Source: [Clostridium] polysaccharolyticum (GTDB lineage Bacteria > Bacillota > Clostridia > Lachnospirales > Lachnospiraceae). From it: a stretch of DNA of 48,119 bases. Location of the stretch: positions 1-48,119 of the forward strand of contig NZ_FOHN01000022.1 of the NCBI RefSeq assembly GCF_900111595.1, in the 5' to 3' direction. Numbering within the stretch: the first letter of the stretch is position 1; each line of letters opens with the position of its first letter. The position numbers and the translations under genes were made by a program. Positions 33,698-42,891 of the stretch are shown one piece after another. The notes under the pieces are model-generated. The model was not told the DNA's origin and made no database searches. It saw only the letters and a list, made by a program, of their open reading frames with translations.

Positions 33698-36073
33698 TTA
33701 CCTTCTGGCTTTTATACATATTGCTCCATTTACATCCGTTCGACGTACTTCCCCCTTATACTTTTGCAACCTGTCTAAAAGTTCTTTATGAGGATGCCCG
33801 TACCGATTCCCTTTTCCACAAGATATAATTGCCATCTTAGGTCTTGTTGCATCTAGCCACTCTTTACAGCTAGAGTATTTCGAGCCATGATGAGCTACCT
33901 TCAGCACATCATATTCCTTTCCATTAAAATATCCAGATGCCAGCACACTCTTTTCGCCAATTTCATCTATATCCCCTGTAAAGAGCATACGAAAACTTCC
34001 ATACTGAAGTTCCAGTACAAGTGAAGCTGAATTCCTGTCATCCACTGCAAATTCATAAGGCGGATGCAGGCATTTTATGCTTAGGTCTTTGGTTTGAATC
34101 TTTTGCCCTCGTTCCATATACATAACACGTATTCCAGTCATTTTTGCCAGCCGTACCATTTCTATATATGCCTCATCTGCCATGCTGATAGAGGGAAGGA
34201 CAAGCGTATTTATCTTTACAGAACCATATTTCCTGCTTATTTCTATCATTTCTTTGATCCCATTTACGTGATCTTCGTCCATATGAGTTAAAAAGCAATA
34301 ATCTAATTCCTTTATACCACTATATTTTAAAAAAGGAAGGATACGATACGTTCCAACTCCCTTCACGCTTGTACTTCCTCCATCAATCATACAGGTTACT
34401 CCCTGCCTGTCTTGAATAACTATTCCATCTCCTTGTCCCACATCTAACACGGTAACCTCTAGTCCATTTACGGGAACATTCAGGCAAAGTATCACAGTCC
34501 CTATAAGAAGCAGCATGCCAACTTCTTTCTTTTTCTTGCATTGTACATGCCATACAAATAATAGAACGCAGAAAACAAAGAATACTATCTGCCATTTTTC
34601 TGGGCAGCCTGTCAATAAAACCTGCCCTGGGATTCCAGCAAATTTTTTGCACATCACCTGATAGAACACTAATATTCCATGAACGAGGAGTCCCAGCATT
34701 TTTCCTATAGGAAGCCATATTGAACCTCCAATGCCGATGAAAACCGCCAGCAAAATCAAGATAGACGAAACTGGAATGATCACTAAATTAAGAATCGGTG
34801 CTAAAACAGCAACTTCATAAAAAGAACACAACATAACAGGAAGCGTAAGACATTGTATACAGCAGCTTGCCAATAAAGAGGACCGAAACACTCTGCTTAC
34901 CCGATTGAGAAATACACCCAAACTATGATATTCCGATTTTTCTTTCCTCTGCATCTTTTTCTCATAATCCGGAACAAGCCAATTAAGATAATCCCTACAG
35001 ACAGGATAAAACCAGACCGCACCAAATACTGCTAGAAATGATAGCTGAAATCCACTTTGAAAAAGCTGATATGGCTGCTGCAAAAGAATAACCAGACCGC
35101 TGACAGCTATGGCTGAAATAGAATCGTAGGTACGGCTTACCAGGCAAGCAGACAAAGAAAGGCACATCATAACAACAGCACGGTTTGTAGATACACTAAA
35201 ACCTGTCATAATGCCATACAGATAGACCAGTACCATGCATACGATGGAAGCAAAATTATGATGGAGACCCATTTTTTTTAACAACTTAAATAAAAACAAG
35301 CCTATCATAGAAATATGCAAGCCAGAAATGGCTAAGATATGGGATATTCCCGCTTTTTGATACAATTCTTTGATTTCTTTTGTCAACTCACTTTTTTCAC
35401 CAAGTACCATAGCATGTAAAATCTCGCTGTCTTCTTTTTCCAGTGCCTTGTTAAATGTACTGCTTACGCTCTGTTTTCCATTATATATCCACTTATACAT
35501 CGGAATTTTACTTGGTTCATTTTTCTCTATTTTCCCATTCCACACTCGATAACAGATTCCTTTTGCCTTATAATAGGCTTTCATATCAAACTGTCCAGGA
35601 TTTGTAGCTCTATCAAATTCCGTTATAATCCCTTTTACCAGCACATGATTTCCAATGAGGCATTCCACAAAAGAGTCCTCTTGTACTACTAATTCAGTTA
35701 AAACACTAACCTTATTATCCCTTTGAATCCTTACATCTGTTAGATATATTTCCTGATACGATGCCTTTTCCAGCACATTTTTCACAGTTCCCTTCACATA
35801 AAGTTCACAGTTTAAAAAGGAATCTGACAGATGATTTATTTGATCATTATAATCTGGAAGATAAAATCCTAGAAAAAAAACAATTGGAAGTACCAAAAGA
35901 AATGTATCGGTTTGAATTGCATATTTGACTTTCAGATAATGAAAAAGAAGAAAACAGATCAGACTTATAATAAAAAAAATCGGAATAAAATCAAAAACAG
36001 AACATATATATTTATTACAGACGATACCTAGCATAAAAAGGCATAGTATCCAAATTGAAGGTCTTTTGACCAT
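33698..36073 (-). CDS. comEC: ComEC/Rec2 DNA uptake channel
   Basis: A 791-residue membrane protein that moves single-stranded DNA across the membrane during natural transformation. It starts with hydrophobic segments and a short OB-like region (YVKGTVKNVLEKASYQEIYL), then the Competence transmembrane domain (HILAISGLHISMIGL, TNRAVVMMCLSLSA) and a C-terminal metallo-beta-lactamase domain with DVGQGDGIVIQD, LTHMDEDHVNGI and KVAHHGSKYS. The start at 36073 has GGAGG 7 bases upstream. All three domains are intact. It ends the comEA-to-comEC string and is followed directly by the RiPP promoter. Confidence 0.92.
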   Translation of the reverse strand: MVKRPSIWILCLFMLGIVCNKYICSVFDFIPIFFIISLICFLLFHYLKVKYAIQTDTFLLVLPIVFFLGFYLPDYNDQINHLSDSFLNCELYVKGTVKNVLEKASYQEIYLTDVRIQRDNKVSVLTELVVQEDSFVECLIGNHVLVKGIITEFDRATNPGQFDMKAYYKAKGICYRVWNGKIEKNEPSKIPMYKWIYNGKQSVSSTFNKALEKEDSEILHAMVLGEKSELTKEIKELYQKAGISHILAISGLHISMIGLFLFKLLKKMGLHHNFASIVCMVLVYLYGIMTGFSVSTNRAVVMMCLSLSACLVSRTYDSISAIAVSGLVILLQQPYQLFQSGFQLSFLAVFGAVWFYPVCRDYLNWLVPDYEKKMQRKEKSEYHSLGVFLNRVSRVFRSSLLASCCIQCLTLPVMLCSFYEVAVLAPILNLVIIPVSSILILLAVFIGIGGSIWLPIGKMLGLLVHGILVFYQVMCKKFAGIPGQVLLTGCPEKWQIVFFVFCVLLFVWHVQCKKKKEVGMLLLIGTVILCLNVPVNGLEVTVLDVGQGDGIVIQDRQGVTCMIDGGSTSVKGVGTYRILPFLKYSGIKELDYCFLTHMDEDHVNGIKEMIEISRKYGSVKINTLVLPSISMADEAYIEMVRLAKMTGIRVMYMERGQKIQTKDLSIKCLHPPYEFAVDDRNSASLVLELQYGSFRMLFTGDIDEIGEKSVLASGYFNGKEYDVLKVAHHGSKYSSCKEWLDATRPKMAIISCGKGNRYGHPHKELLDRLQKYKGEVRRTDVNGAICIKARR

Positions 36074-36085
36074 TGACATTCCTCC

Positions 36086-36124
36086 CAAATAAACAGCCTG
36101 CTGTTTCCCTAGACGGCAGGCTGT
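36086..36124 (-). terminator. hairpin between the GerMN gene and comEC
   Basis: ACAGCCTGC pairs with GCAGGCTGT on the minus strand and is followed by TTATTT. The T-run is modest, so it may attenuate rather than fully stop transcription into comEC. Confidence 0.5.
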
Positions 36125-36206
36125 GTTTTAATACTTACATTACTAGAACAAATGAAACTATAACAACACAAAAAGAGATAACATTTATGGCCATCTCACA
36201 GCTCTA

Positions 36207-37151
36207 TCACTCCACAAGATCCAGATTCCGCTCAAAGAACCCGTCAAATCCGCTCATTTCACGATATGCTGGAACTGTTTTTCCATCTATCATAAACTGC
36301 ACTTTATTAATGCTTGACATTTCACAAAGGGAATTCACGATAGAATATATCACTACTTCATCTGTTACATGGGAAAGTTTTTTCATAAAATCTTTATTCA
36401 GATACACGTAACAGACTCCATCACGAATAGCAGTCTTTTGTACTACAGTCCCTTTGGGAATGGTTTTCTTTACGGCCTCTTCCTCGATGTTCTCAATTAC
36501 ATCTGGACCATCAATCAGTCTTTGGATAATCAGCTGTTCTAAGGATACCGTTCCATCGTAAGTTACCCTGACATCCACCTCCTTTAAGGCATTTCCCTTT
36601 TCATTGGCAAAATAAAGACTCATATTAACATTCTGGCTGAAATTTGTTTTTTTGCCTGTATTATCAATAAAGTCCTGTGCCGTCTCAAATCCATAGGTTT
36701 TATCTACCGACCGCATCAATGGCTGATCTTCAACATAAACAGCAACGCAGTCCACACCTTCAATCTGGCACATTGTCTTCACTACTGCTGCACGAAGAAA
36801 TATTTCAGATATCTTAGACAATTCTGAATACTGTGAACTGAAGTGCAGAGTCAGCTGGCCATCATCATTTAATTCAAATGTCAAAAGTTCTACTGCATCT
36901 GGCTTCACTTTCTTGTATTTTAATGTTTTTGGTTCTTTTGATAATGCATTCATTAACTCTACAATAAGTTTTCCTGCATCTGTTTCCCTGGTTCTGTAAG
37001 TTACCCTGACAAGCTCTGTCTCTTCACTGTTACAGTAATAGATATCATAAGGCTCGCCTGCTTTTTCGGAAACTTTATTTTTATTGCATCCAAATAATGC
37101 CAAAATAGATATAGCTGCCAAAAGAACAAAACTTTTCTTGTTTTTCCACAT
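36207..37151 (-). CDS. lipoprotein with two GerMN domains
   Basis: A 314-residue lipoprotein. MWKNKKSFVLLAAISILALFGC gives a signal peptide with lipobox LFGC, placing the protein on the outer face of the membrane. Two GerMN-type domains follow, at about 50-150 and 175-285 (DAGKLIVELMNAL with LRAAVVKTMCQIEGVDCVAV, then LEQLIIQRLIDGP with IYSIVNSLCEMSSINKVQFMIDG). The start at 37151 is chosen for AGGAGG 8 bases upstream. It begins 12 bases after the histidine kinase stop and is probably co-transcribed. GerMN lipoproteins can act as sporulation/germination factors or, as with LpqB in Actinobacteria, tune a partner sensor kinase. The latter fits the context here. Confidence 0.8.
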   Translation of the reverse strand: MWKNKKSFVLLAAISILALFGCNKNKVSEKAGEPYDIYYCNSEETELVRVTYRTRETDAGKLIVELMNALSKEPKTLKYKKVKPDAVELLTFELNDDGQLTLHFSSQYSELSKISEIFLRAAVVKTMCQIEGVDCVAVYVEDQPLMRSVDKTYGFETAQDFIDNTGKKTNFSQNVNMSLYFANEKGNALKEVDVRVTYDGTVSLEQLIIQRLIDGPDVIENIEEEAVKKTIPKGTVVQKTAIRDGVCYVYLNKDFMKKLSHVTDEVVIYSIVNSLCEMSSINKVQFMIDGKTVPAYREMSGFDGFFERNLDLVE

Positions 37152-37163
37152 ATAAAACACCTC

Positions 37164-38582
37164 CTATGCGATATAGGTCAAAGGAATCCGGACAGTAAAT
37201 GTCGTTCCTTCCTGCTCTTTGCTATAAACTTTAATTGCTCCACGATGCATCAGAATGGCATTTCTTGTAATGGATAATCCAAGACCTGTTCCACCAGTCT
37301 CTCTGGAACGTGCTTTATCTACACGATAGAAACGTTCAAAAATAGAGTCCTGTGCATCTTCTGGAATTCCTACTCCAGAATCCGCTACTTTCAGATAGAA
37401 GAACTTATGGTCAGCATTTAAAGATACATGTACCCAGCCTTCATCAAAATTATATTTAATCGCATTTTCAATTAAGTTATTAATGGCAAGAGAGAGTTTC
37501 ACTTCGTCTACTTCAGCCATTACTGGGCGAAAAGATTCAAATACCAGTTCAATAGATCTTTTATTGGCAATTGGCTGTAAACGCTTTAATATCTGTTCCA
37601 CCAGTTCGTTGATATTAATGCTTGCAATATTCATTTCTCCTGCTGTCTTATCCATTTTTACTAGTGAAAGAAGGTCTGTTATAATCTTGTTTTCCCTCTC
37701 AACTTCTTCTGTGATATCTACAAGAAACTCCCGGTATAATTCATTTGGAACATCCTCCTGGCTTAACAGAGAATCTGAAAGCACCTTAATAGAAGTAATC
37801 GGTGTTTTTAATTCATGGGACACATTGGACACGAATTCCTGTCTGCTGTCCTCTAATTTCTGAAGTCTGGATAACATATGGTTAAAGGAATCTGAAATAG
37901 TCTCCATTTCCTTAAAACCTTTAAACTCAATTTTCTCATCCATTAAGCCATCAGACCACCGGTCAAAAGAGCTGGTCATCTGTTTCAACGGTTTCAAATA
38001 AAAATTGCCGTATAATATAGCACAGGTACAGACTAAAATTGCTAACACAAGAAACATAAGAACTGCTGCCTGCTGTAAATTATCATATATGTCTTGAATT
38101 CCAACGATAGAAAAACTAGTAATAATGCCGCCTACAACTTCTTTGGTATCTGTATTGATAACTGGATACGTTAATTCCACATACTGATTCTCTCTGTCTA
38201 AGTATTTTCCATTCGTTCCACGAACTGCCTGTACGGCCTCTTCTGAAATTAAAGTTTTCCCCTCTTCCAAGCCATAAGTATCATATCGAATAGCAAGTCC
38301 ACTATCCACGATTAGTATTCTTCCTTCATAAATATCCGCCACCTGTGCAATTTCACTTAAGATGCCATTGATATCTGGTGACTCAGCAGAAGCAAAAAAT
38401 CCATTGGACAGAAGCAAATTAGAAATAATGGTAATATTATGTGCCAATTCCGATATTTTCTGATCCGTTGCCCGTCTTTCATAGGTTTTCAGCAGTAATT
38501 GGGACATTGCAAAAATCGGCAGTATCCCGATTAGTATGCAAACAGTAATCAGCTGCAGTTTCATGCTCTGGAATATTTTCAT
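37164..38582 (-). CDS. membrane sensor histidine kinase
   Basis: A 472-residue kinase. TM1 at about 8-27, an extracellular sensor of about 140 residues, TM2 at 172-194, a HAMP domain to about 245, the phospho-acceptor H256 in FVSNVSHELKTPITSIKVL, and an ATPase domain with NNLIENAIKYN, DSGVGIP and GTGLGLSI. It belongs to the WalK/PhoR-like HPK1 group. It is paired with the response regulator 134 bases upstream and the GerMN lipoprotein just downstream. The start lacks a strong ribosome site, so translation may depend on a leader structure. The extracellular domain suggests it senses an envelope signal. Confidence 0.9.
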   Translation of the reverse strand: MKIFQSMKLQLITVCILIGILPIFAMSQLLLKTYERRATDQKISELAHNITIISNLLLSNGFFASAESPDINGILSEIAQVADIYEGRILIVDSGLAIRYDTYGLEEGKTLISEEAVQAVRGTNGKYLDRENQYVELTYPVINTDTKEVVGGIITSFSIVGIQDIYDNLQQAAVLMFLVLAILVCTCAILYGNFYLKPLKQMTSSFDRWSDGLMDEKIEFKGFKEMETISDSFNHMLSRLQKLEDSRQEFVSNVSHELKTPITSIKVLSDSLLSQEDVPNELYREFLVDITEEVERENKIITDLLSLVKMDKTAGEMNIASININELVEQILKRLQPIANKRSIELVFESFRPVMAEVDEVKLSLAINNLIENAIKYNFDEGWVHVSLNADHKFFYLKVADSGVGIPEDAQDSIFERFYRVDKARSRETGGTGLGLSITRNAILMHRGAIKVYSKEQEGTTFTVRIPLTYIA

Positions 38583-38652
38583 TTTTTGTTTTATCTTCTT
38601 AAAGATGGCACCTCACCTGCCCTTTCTGTATAATTTTTTCACAAATCAGCAA

Positions 38653-38678
38653 ATAAGAAGTTCCTAAGAACTTCTTAT
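38653..38678 (-). other. perfect hairpin between response regulator and kinase genes
   Basis: ATAAGAAGTTC and GAACTTCTTAT form an 11-bp stem with a 4-base loop. No long T-run follows on the minus strand (TTGCTGATTTG), so it looks more like an mRNA-processing or attenuation element than a full terminator. It would set a higher regulator-to-kinase ratio. Confidence 0.5.
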
Positions 38679-38716
38679 CTGGAAAATCCTATTCATTTCT
38701 TAAAGCAGGCGAACTG

Positions 38717-39421
38717 CTAATCCTGAAAGAAATAACCAACACCCCATTTGGTATGTATATACTGAGGCTCACTTGGATTACTTTCGATTTTTTCACGAAG
38801 CCTGCGGATATGCACATCCACTGTTCTAACATCACCTGGATAGTCAAATCCCCAAACCGTATTTAAAAGGTTTTCCCTGCTATAGACCTTATTCTTATTA
38901 AACATCAGAAGCTCAAGCAAATCAAATTCTTTTGCTGTTAAGTTTACTTCTTTATTCGCAATATAAACTCTTCTGCCTTCGCAATCTACTTTTAACTGTC
39001 CATAAGAAACCGTTTTGCCCTGTTCTTCTTCTTTCTCTTTCTTATTGCTGCCGCTTCTTCTCATAATTGCTTTAATACGTGCTTTTACTTCTAATATATT
39101 AAAAGGTTTGGTAATATAATCATCTGCACCATATTCCAATCCTAGTATTTTATCCATATCATCACCTTTTGCAGTCAACATGATAATTGGCATCTGGGAA
39201 AACTCCCGAATCTGCTGACACACTTGAAAACCATCTAGTTTTGGCAACATAACATCCAGCAAAATTACATCATATTCTTTTTTTCTGGCTGCCTCCAATG
39301 CTTCTTCCCCATCATAAGCACAATCCACATTCATTCCATCTTGTTCTAAACTAAAACGGATTCCTTTTACAATTAATTTTTCGTCATCAACGACCAGCAC
39401 ATTCTTTCCCAATTCTTTCAC
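38717..39421 (-). CDS. OmpR/PhoB-family response regulator
   Basis: A 234-residue regulator. Receiver domain with VLVVDDEK, the phospho-acceptor D56 in DVILLDVMLPKLDG, MLTAKG and the conserved Lys in ADDYITKPFN. A charged linker (RRSGSNKKEKEEEQGK) leads to a winged-helix DNA-binding domain (NLTAKEFDLLELLMFN, TVDVHIRRLREKIE). The likely start is GTG at 39421, 7 bases after the comEA stop; another GTG at 39400, giving MLVVDDE, has GGGAAAG upstream and is possible. Partner of the kinase at 37164. It may regulate envelope genes or the com genes around it; no target site was identified. Confidence 0.9.
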   Translation of the reverse strand: MKELGKNVLVVDDEKLIVKGIRFSLEQDGMNVDCAYDGEEALEAARKKEYDVILLDVMLPKLDGFQVCQQIREFSQMPIIMLTAKGDDMDKILGLEYGADDYITKPFNILEVKARIKAIMRRSGSNKKEKEEEQGKTVSYGQLKVDCEGRRVYIANKEVNLTAKEFDLLELLMFNKNKVYSRENLLNTVWGFDYPGDVRTVDVHIRRLREKIESNPSEPQYIHTKWGVGYFFQD

Positions 39422-39428
39422 CTCGTTA

Positions 39429-40094
39429 TTAAATGGAAATTAAGTCTTTTATTTTCTGGTAAACACCATCCTTAATTCCTTCTACATTCTTTAATTCTTC
39501 TATTGCCTGAAACGTTCCTTGTTCCTCCCGATAAGAGATAATGCTCTTTGCTTTTGCTTCTCCTATCCCTGGTAACGAAGTAAGCTTATCAATATCTGCA
39601 GTATTGATGTTGACTTTATCTGATGCGTCATCTTCACGGCTGTCCAACAGTTTTTCACCGTCAGTTCCATTTCTTAAAGCCTCTCTGGTCTCCTGTTTCG
39701 TTGGAACATATATCTTATCCGAATCAGAAACTGCCAATGCCAGATTCAGATACGTATCATCTGCATGTCTGGTAAATCCTCCTGCAGACTCTATCAGATC
39801 CAGAATTCTTGCACCTTCTTTGAATTCGTAGACACCAGGATTCTTCACAGCTCCACAGACATAGCTGAAATATTTTTTTCCAGCATTTCCTGCTCTGTCC
39901 TTATCCGAAACCTGCGGTGCCTGCATGGTAACCGCCACCGCTTCGTCCAAGGTTAAAGTCTCCTGTATGTTCTTTGAATTTCCTTTGGAACCATACCAGA
40001 AAGCAAGACACAGGATACATGCTGCCATTAAAATAAGACCTTTCTTAGCAGGTAACACTTCACTTAACACACTCGTTTTTCTCTCTCGTTTCAT
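39429..40094 (-). CDS. comEA: ComEA-family DNA-binding competence protein
   Basis: A 221-residue membrane-anchored protein. One N-terminal membrane segment (GLILMAACILCLAFWYG), an SLBB-type domain (YVCGAVKNPGVYEFKEGARI, then LNLALAVSDSDKIYVP), a linker and a C-terminal helix-hairpin-helix domain (KVNINTADIDKLTSLPGIGE and FQAIEELKNVEGIKDG) that binds double-stranded DNA. In transformable bacteria it passes DNA to ComEC. GGAGG precedes the start. The comEA gene leads a string that includes a two-component system and ends in comEC, an unusual insertion compared with the Bacillus comEA-EB-EC order. Confidence 0.88.
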   Translation of the reverse strand: MKRERKTSVLSEVLPAKKGLILMAACILCLAFWYGSKGNSKNIQETLTLDEAVAVTMQAPQVSDKDRAGNAGKKYFSYVCGAVKNPGVYEFKEGARILDLIESAGGFTRHADDTYLNLALAVSDSDKIYVPTKQETREALRNGTDGEKLLDSREDDASDKVNINTADIDKLTSLPGIGEAKAKSIISYREEQGTFQAIEELKNVEGIKDGVYQKIKDLISI

Positions 40095-40148
40095 ATTGCC
40101 TCCTTATGAAGGATACCTCTATACCATTTCACAATGAGACACAATCTT

Positions 40149-40177
40149 ATTCTACATAAATGCTAATTTTAATACAA
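40149..40177 (-). promoter_or_regulatory. promoter of the comEA operon
   Basis: On the minus strand TTGTAT, a 17-base spacer and TAGAAT, about 55 bases before the comEA start. Confidence 0.5.
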
Positions 40178-40210
40178 TACCTTTTTTATATTTTCTTCTT
40201 TTTCTTACGC

Positions 40211-40645
40211 TCATTCCCACTTAAACAGGAAAATCCCGCCGATAATCACTGCCAGGCCAAATACCTTTCTCCATTGGAAATCCGCCTTATCCATTCCGAA
40301 CATACCAGCCAGTTCAATGACATAAGCTGCTGCAAGCTGGGCCGTTACAATAAAAATGGCCGCTCTTGCTGGCCCTAGGCTGGCAACACTTTGAATTACA
40401 GTATAAGTAATAAATGCTCCCATTATGCCACCTAAAAGCATGTATTTATTATCAATCTTACATACAGACAACAAGTTTACGTTTCTTTCTGTAATCAGCC
40501 ATGCTGCAATACATACCACAAAAGCACTAAACTGTACAAAACTTGAAGCCACCCACACACCTGTCTGCTTTGTCACCCCTGTGTTAAAAACACCTTGCAC
40601 ACTCATAAGTGCACCGGATAAAATTGCAATTAAAATGCCCCACAT
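40211..40645 (-). CDS. small DMT-family transporter (DUF606/YdcZ type)
   Basis: A 144-residue protein with about four or five membrane segments (ILIAILSGALMSVQGVFNTG, SFVQFSAFVVCIAAWL, YMLLGGIMGAFITYTVI, AAIFIVTAQLAAAYVIELAG, VFGLAVIIGGIFLF). It matches the half-size DUF606 members of the drug/metabolite transporter superfamily, which usually act as dimers or gene pairs. Only one copy is present. GGAGG precedes the ATG. It lies 60 bases after argD on the same strand and may be part of the arg transcript; an amino-acid or metabolite export role is only a guess. Confidence 0.75.
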   Translation of the reverse strand: MWGILIAILSGALMSVQGVFNTGVTKQTGVWVASSFVQFSAFVVCIAAWLITERNVNLLSVCKIDNKYMLLGGIMGAFITYTVIQSVASLGPARAAIFIVTAQLAAAYVIELAGMFGMDKADFQWRKVFGLAVIIGGIFLFKWE

Positions 40646-40705
40646 ATGATTCTACCTCCTTATCTTAGTTAGTATGAATCATCTGCAAGGCATTTATACG
40701 TTTCC

Positions 40706-41899
40706 TTACTGTAATGCTTTAAATGCTGTTTCCAGTTTAGAAACCATTTCGTCCACATGTTTCTTCTCAATGATTAGTGGCGGAACAAAACGAATGATAT
40801 TGGCTCCTGCTGCAACAAGAATCAATCCATTTTCTATGGCCTTTTCTATTACAGGTCCAACAGGCTTTGTACATTCCAGCCCCTGCATCATTCCTTTTCC
40901 ACGACGTTCCTTGATAAACTCATATTTCTCTGCAAGTTCATCTAACTTTTCTTCCAGATATGGAGCCACTTCTTTTACATGCTGTAAAATATGTTCCTTC
41001 TCGTATATTTCAAATACCTTTCTGACTGCTGATAATACAAGCGGGTTCCCTCCATAAGTAGTTCCGTGGTCACCTGGTACTAAAATATCTGCAGTTTTTT
41101 CATTGGCAAGAAAAGCTCCTACTGGAACCCCGCATCCAAGTGCTTTTGCAGTGGTTACAACATCTGGCTGGATTCCATAATTCTGGAATGCATACATTTC
41201 ACCAGTTCTTCCCATTCCGCATTGAATTTCATCACAGATCATCAAAATATCGTGTTCATCACATAATGCACGAATTCCTTTGATAAATTCTTCCGTAGCC
41301 GGATAGATTCCACCTTCTCCCTGTACCGTCTCCAAAAGGATTGCACAGGTCTTATCAGAAATCAGTGCTTTTACACTTTCTAAATTGTTGTATTCTGCAA
41401 ACTTAATTCCTGCATTCATTGGTCCAAACGGTTCCTGATAATGTGCATTTCCTGTTACCGCTAAGGCACCTAAACTTCTTCCGTGGAAAGAATGGTTCAT
41501 GGAAATAATCTCGCTGTCTTTATTTCCTTTCAGGTAAGCATATTTACGAGCCAGTTTTACAGCTCCTTCAATGGCTTCTGTACCACTGTTGGTAAAGAAC
41601 ACCTTTTTCATGCCAGAAGCCTTTACTACCTGTTCCGCTGCGTCTTTCAAATTGGCATTATAGAACAGATTGGATGTATGAACCAGCTTGTCAACCTGTT
41701 CCTTTACAGCATCATTAAGCTCTTTGTTGTTGTATCCAAGAGCAAAAACAGCAATTCCTGCACCAAAATCCAGATACTCTTTTCCCTCTGTATCATATAG
41801 ATACATTCCATTTCCTTTTTCCAGCACCACTTTATGACGGTTATAGGTATGAATCAGATACTGTTCTGCTTCCTCTATTGCAGTCTGCATATTTTCCAT
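40706..41899 (-). CDS. argD: acetylornithine aminotransferase
   Basis: A 397-residue class III PLP aminotransferase that converts N-acetylglutamate semialdehyde to N-acetylornithine. Motifs: LDFGAGIAVFALGYNN, FFTNSGTEAIEGAVKLARKY, NHSFHGRSLGALAVTG, ICDEIQCGMGRTGEMYAF with the PLP-contacting Asp, and the Schiff-base lysine in VTTAKALGCGVPVGAF. The start has TAGGAGG 8 bases upstream. It is 12 bases after argB. Length and residues are normal; the arginine context favours ArgD over ornithine or GABA aminotransferases. Confidence 0.92.
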   Translation of the reverse strand: MENMQTAIEEAEQYLIHTYNRHKVVLEKGNGMYLYDTEGKEYLDFGAGIAVFALGYNNKELNDAVKEQVDKLVHTSNLFYNANLKDAAEQVVKASGMKKVFFTNSGTEAIEGAVKLARKYAYLKGNKDSEIISMNHSFHGRSLGALAVTGNAHYQEPFGPMNAGIKFAEYNNLESVKALISDKTCAILLETVQGEGGIYPATEEFIKGIRALCDEHDILMICDEIQCGMGRTGEMYAFQNYGIQPDVVTTAKALGCGVPVGAFLANEKTADILVPGDHGTTYGGNPLVLSAVRKVFEIYEKEHILQHVKEVAPYLEEKLDELAEKYEFIKERRGKGMMQGLECTKPVGPVIEKAIENGLILVAAGANIIRFVPPLIIEKKHVDEMVSKLETAFKALQ

Positions 41900-41911
41900 T
41901 TTACCAGCCTC

Positions 41912-42826
41912 CTATTTCACTAGTTCTTCCTCTTCATGAGGATATAATGCTCTGTGATCGTCTATAATTGCAGTTCCAATCCCTTTTTTCGTAAAGAACT
42001 CAAGCAATAGACAATGTTCCTTTCTTCCATCTAAGATATGTACTCTGTTGACTCCGTTTTCTACGGCTTCAATACAGTTATTGATTTTTGGCAGCATGCC
42101 GCCACTAATGAAACCGTCATCTATCATCTGTTTTGCTTTCTCCAGTGTTAAAACGGATACTAATGTTTTACTGTCATTAGGGTCCATGCAGACACCTTCA
42201 ATATCTGTTAAGAATGCCAGTTTTTCTGCACCAATGGCTTTCGCAACCGCACTGGCAGCTTCATCTGCATTAATGTTATAAGACTGATAATCATCTCCAA
42301 GACCGATTGGAGCAATGACAGGGATAAAATCATTATCTATTAAAGAATCAATTAAGGTTTCTTCTACATACTCTACGTTTCCAACAAAACCGATATCTTC
42401 TCCTTCTACTGTCTTTTTGGTACAACGTAAAGTTCCACCATCTTTTCCACAGATGCCAGCAGCTTTTACTCCTAACTGTTCGATCATCTGGACTAAGTTC
42501 TTATTTACTTTATTTAAAACCATTTCCGCAACTTCCATAGTTTCTGCATCGGTCACACGTAATCCTTTGACAAATTGAGATTCTTTACCGATCTTGCCAA
42601 GCCATTTACTGATTTCCTTTCCCCCACCATGTACAATAATAGGCTTCATCCCAATCAGTTTTAACAGTGCCACATCTTTAATAACACTCTCCTCTAATTT
42701 TGAATCCAGCATTGCACTTCCGCCGTATTTAATTACTATCTTCTTATTCGTAAAATCTCTTATGTAAGGCAGTGCCTCAATTAACGTCTGTGCCTTAATC
42801 AATATTTCCTGCATATATTCATCCAT
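41912..42826 (-). CDS. argB: N-acetylglutamate kinase
   Basis: A 304-residue amino-acid kinase that phosphorylates N-acetylglutamate. Motifs: [69 protein letters not shown] and [16 protein letters not shown]. An N-terminal helix before the fold ([20 protein letters not shown]) is a feature of arginine-inhibited hexameric kinases, so feedback control is likely. The ATG at 42826 is preferred over a TTG at 42838 that sits too close to the AAAGG site. It lies between argJ and argD, with a 65-base gap to argJ. Confidence 0.92.
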   Translation of the reverse strand: MDEYMQEILIKAQTLIEALPYIRDFTNKKIVIKYGGSAMLDSKLEESVIKDVALLKLIGMKPIIVHGGGKEISKWLGKIGKESQFVKGLRVTDAETMEVAEMVLNKVNKNLVQMIEQLGVKAAGICGKDGGTLRCTKKTVEGEDIGFVGNVEYVEETLIDSLIDNDFIPVIAPIGLGDDYQSYNINADEAASAVAKAIGAEKLAFLTDIEGVCMDPNDSKTLVSVLTLEKAKQMIDDGFISGGMLPKINNCIEAVENGVNRVHILDGRKEHCLLLEFFTKKGIGTAIIDDHRALYPHEEEELVK

Positions 42827-42891
42827 ATCAATTTCCAAACCTTTCTTTATTCTTCTCTTATCTTATAAGTTCTTACAAGTGAAACTGCTTC

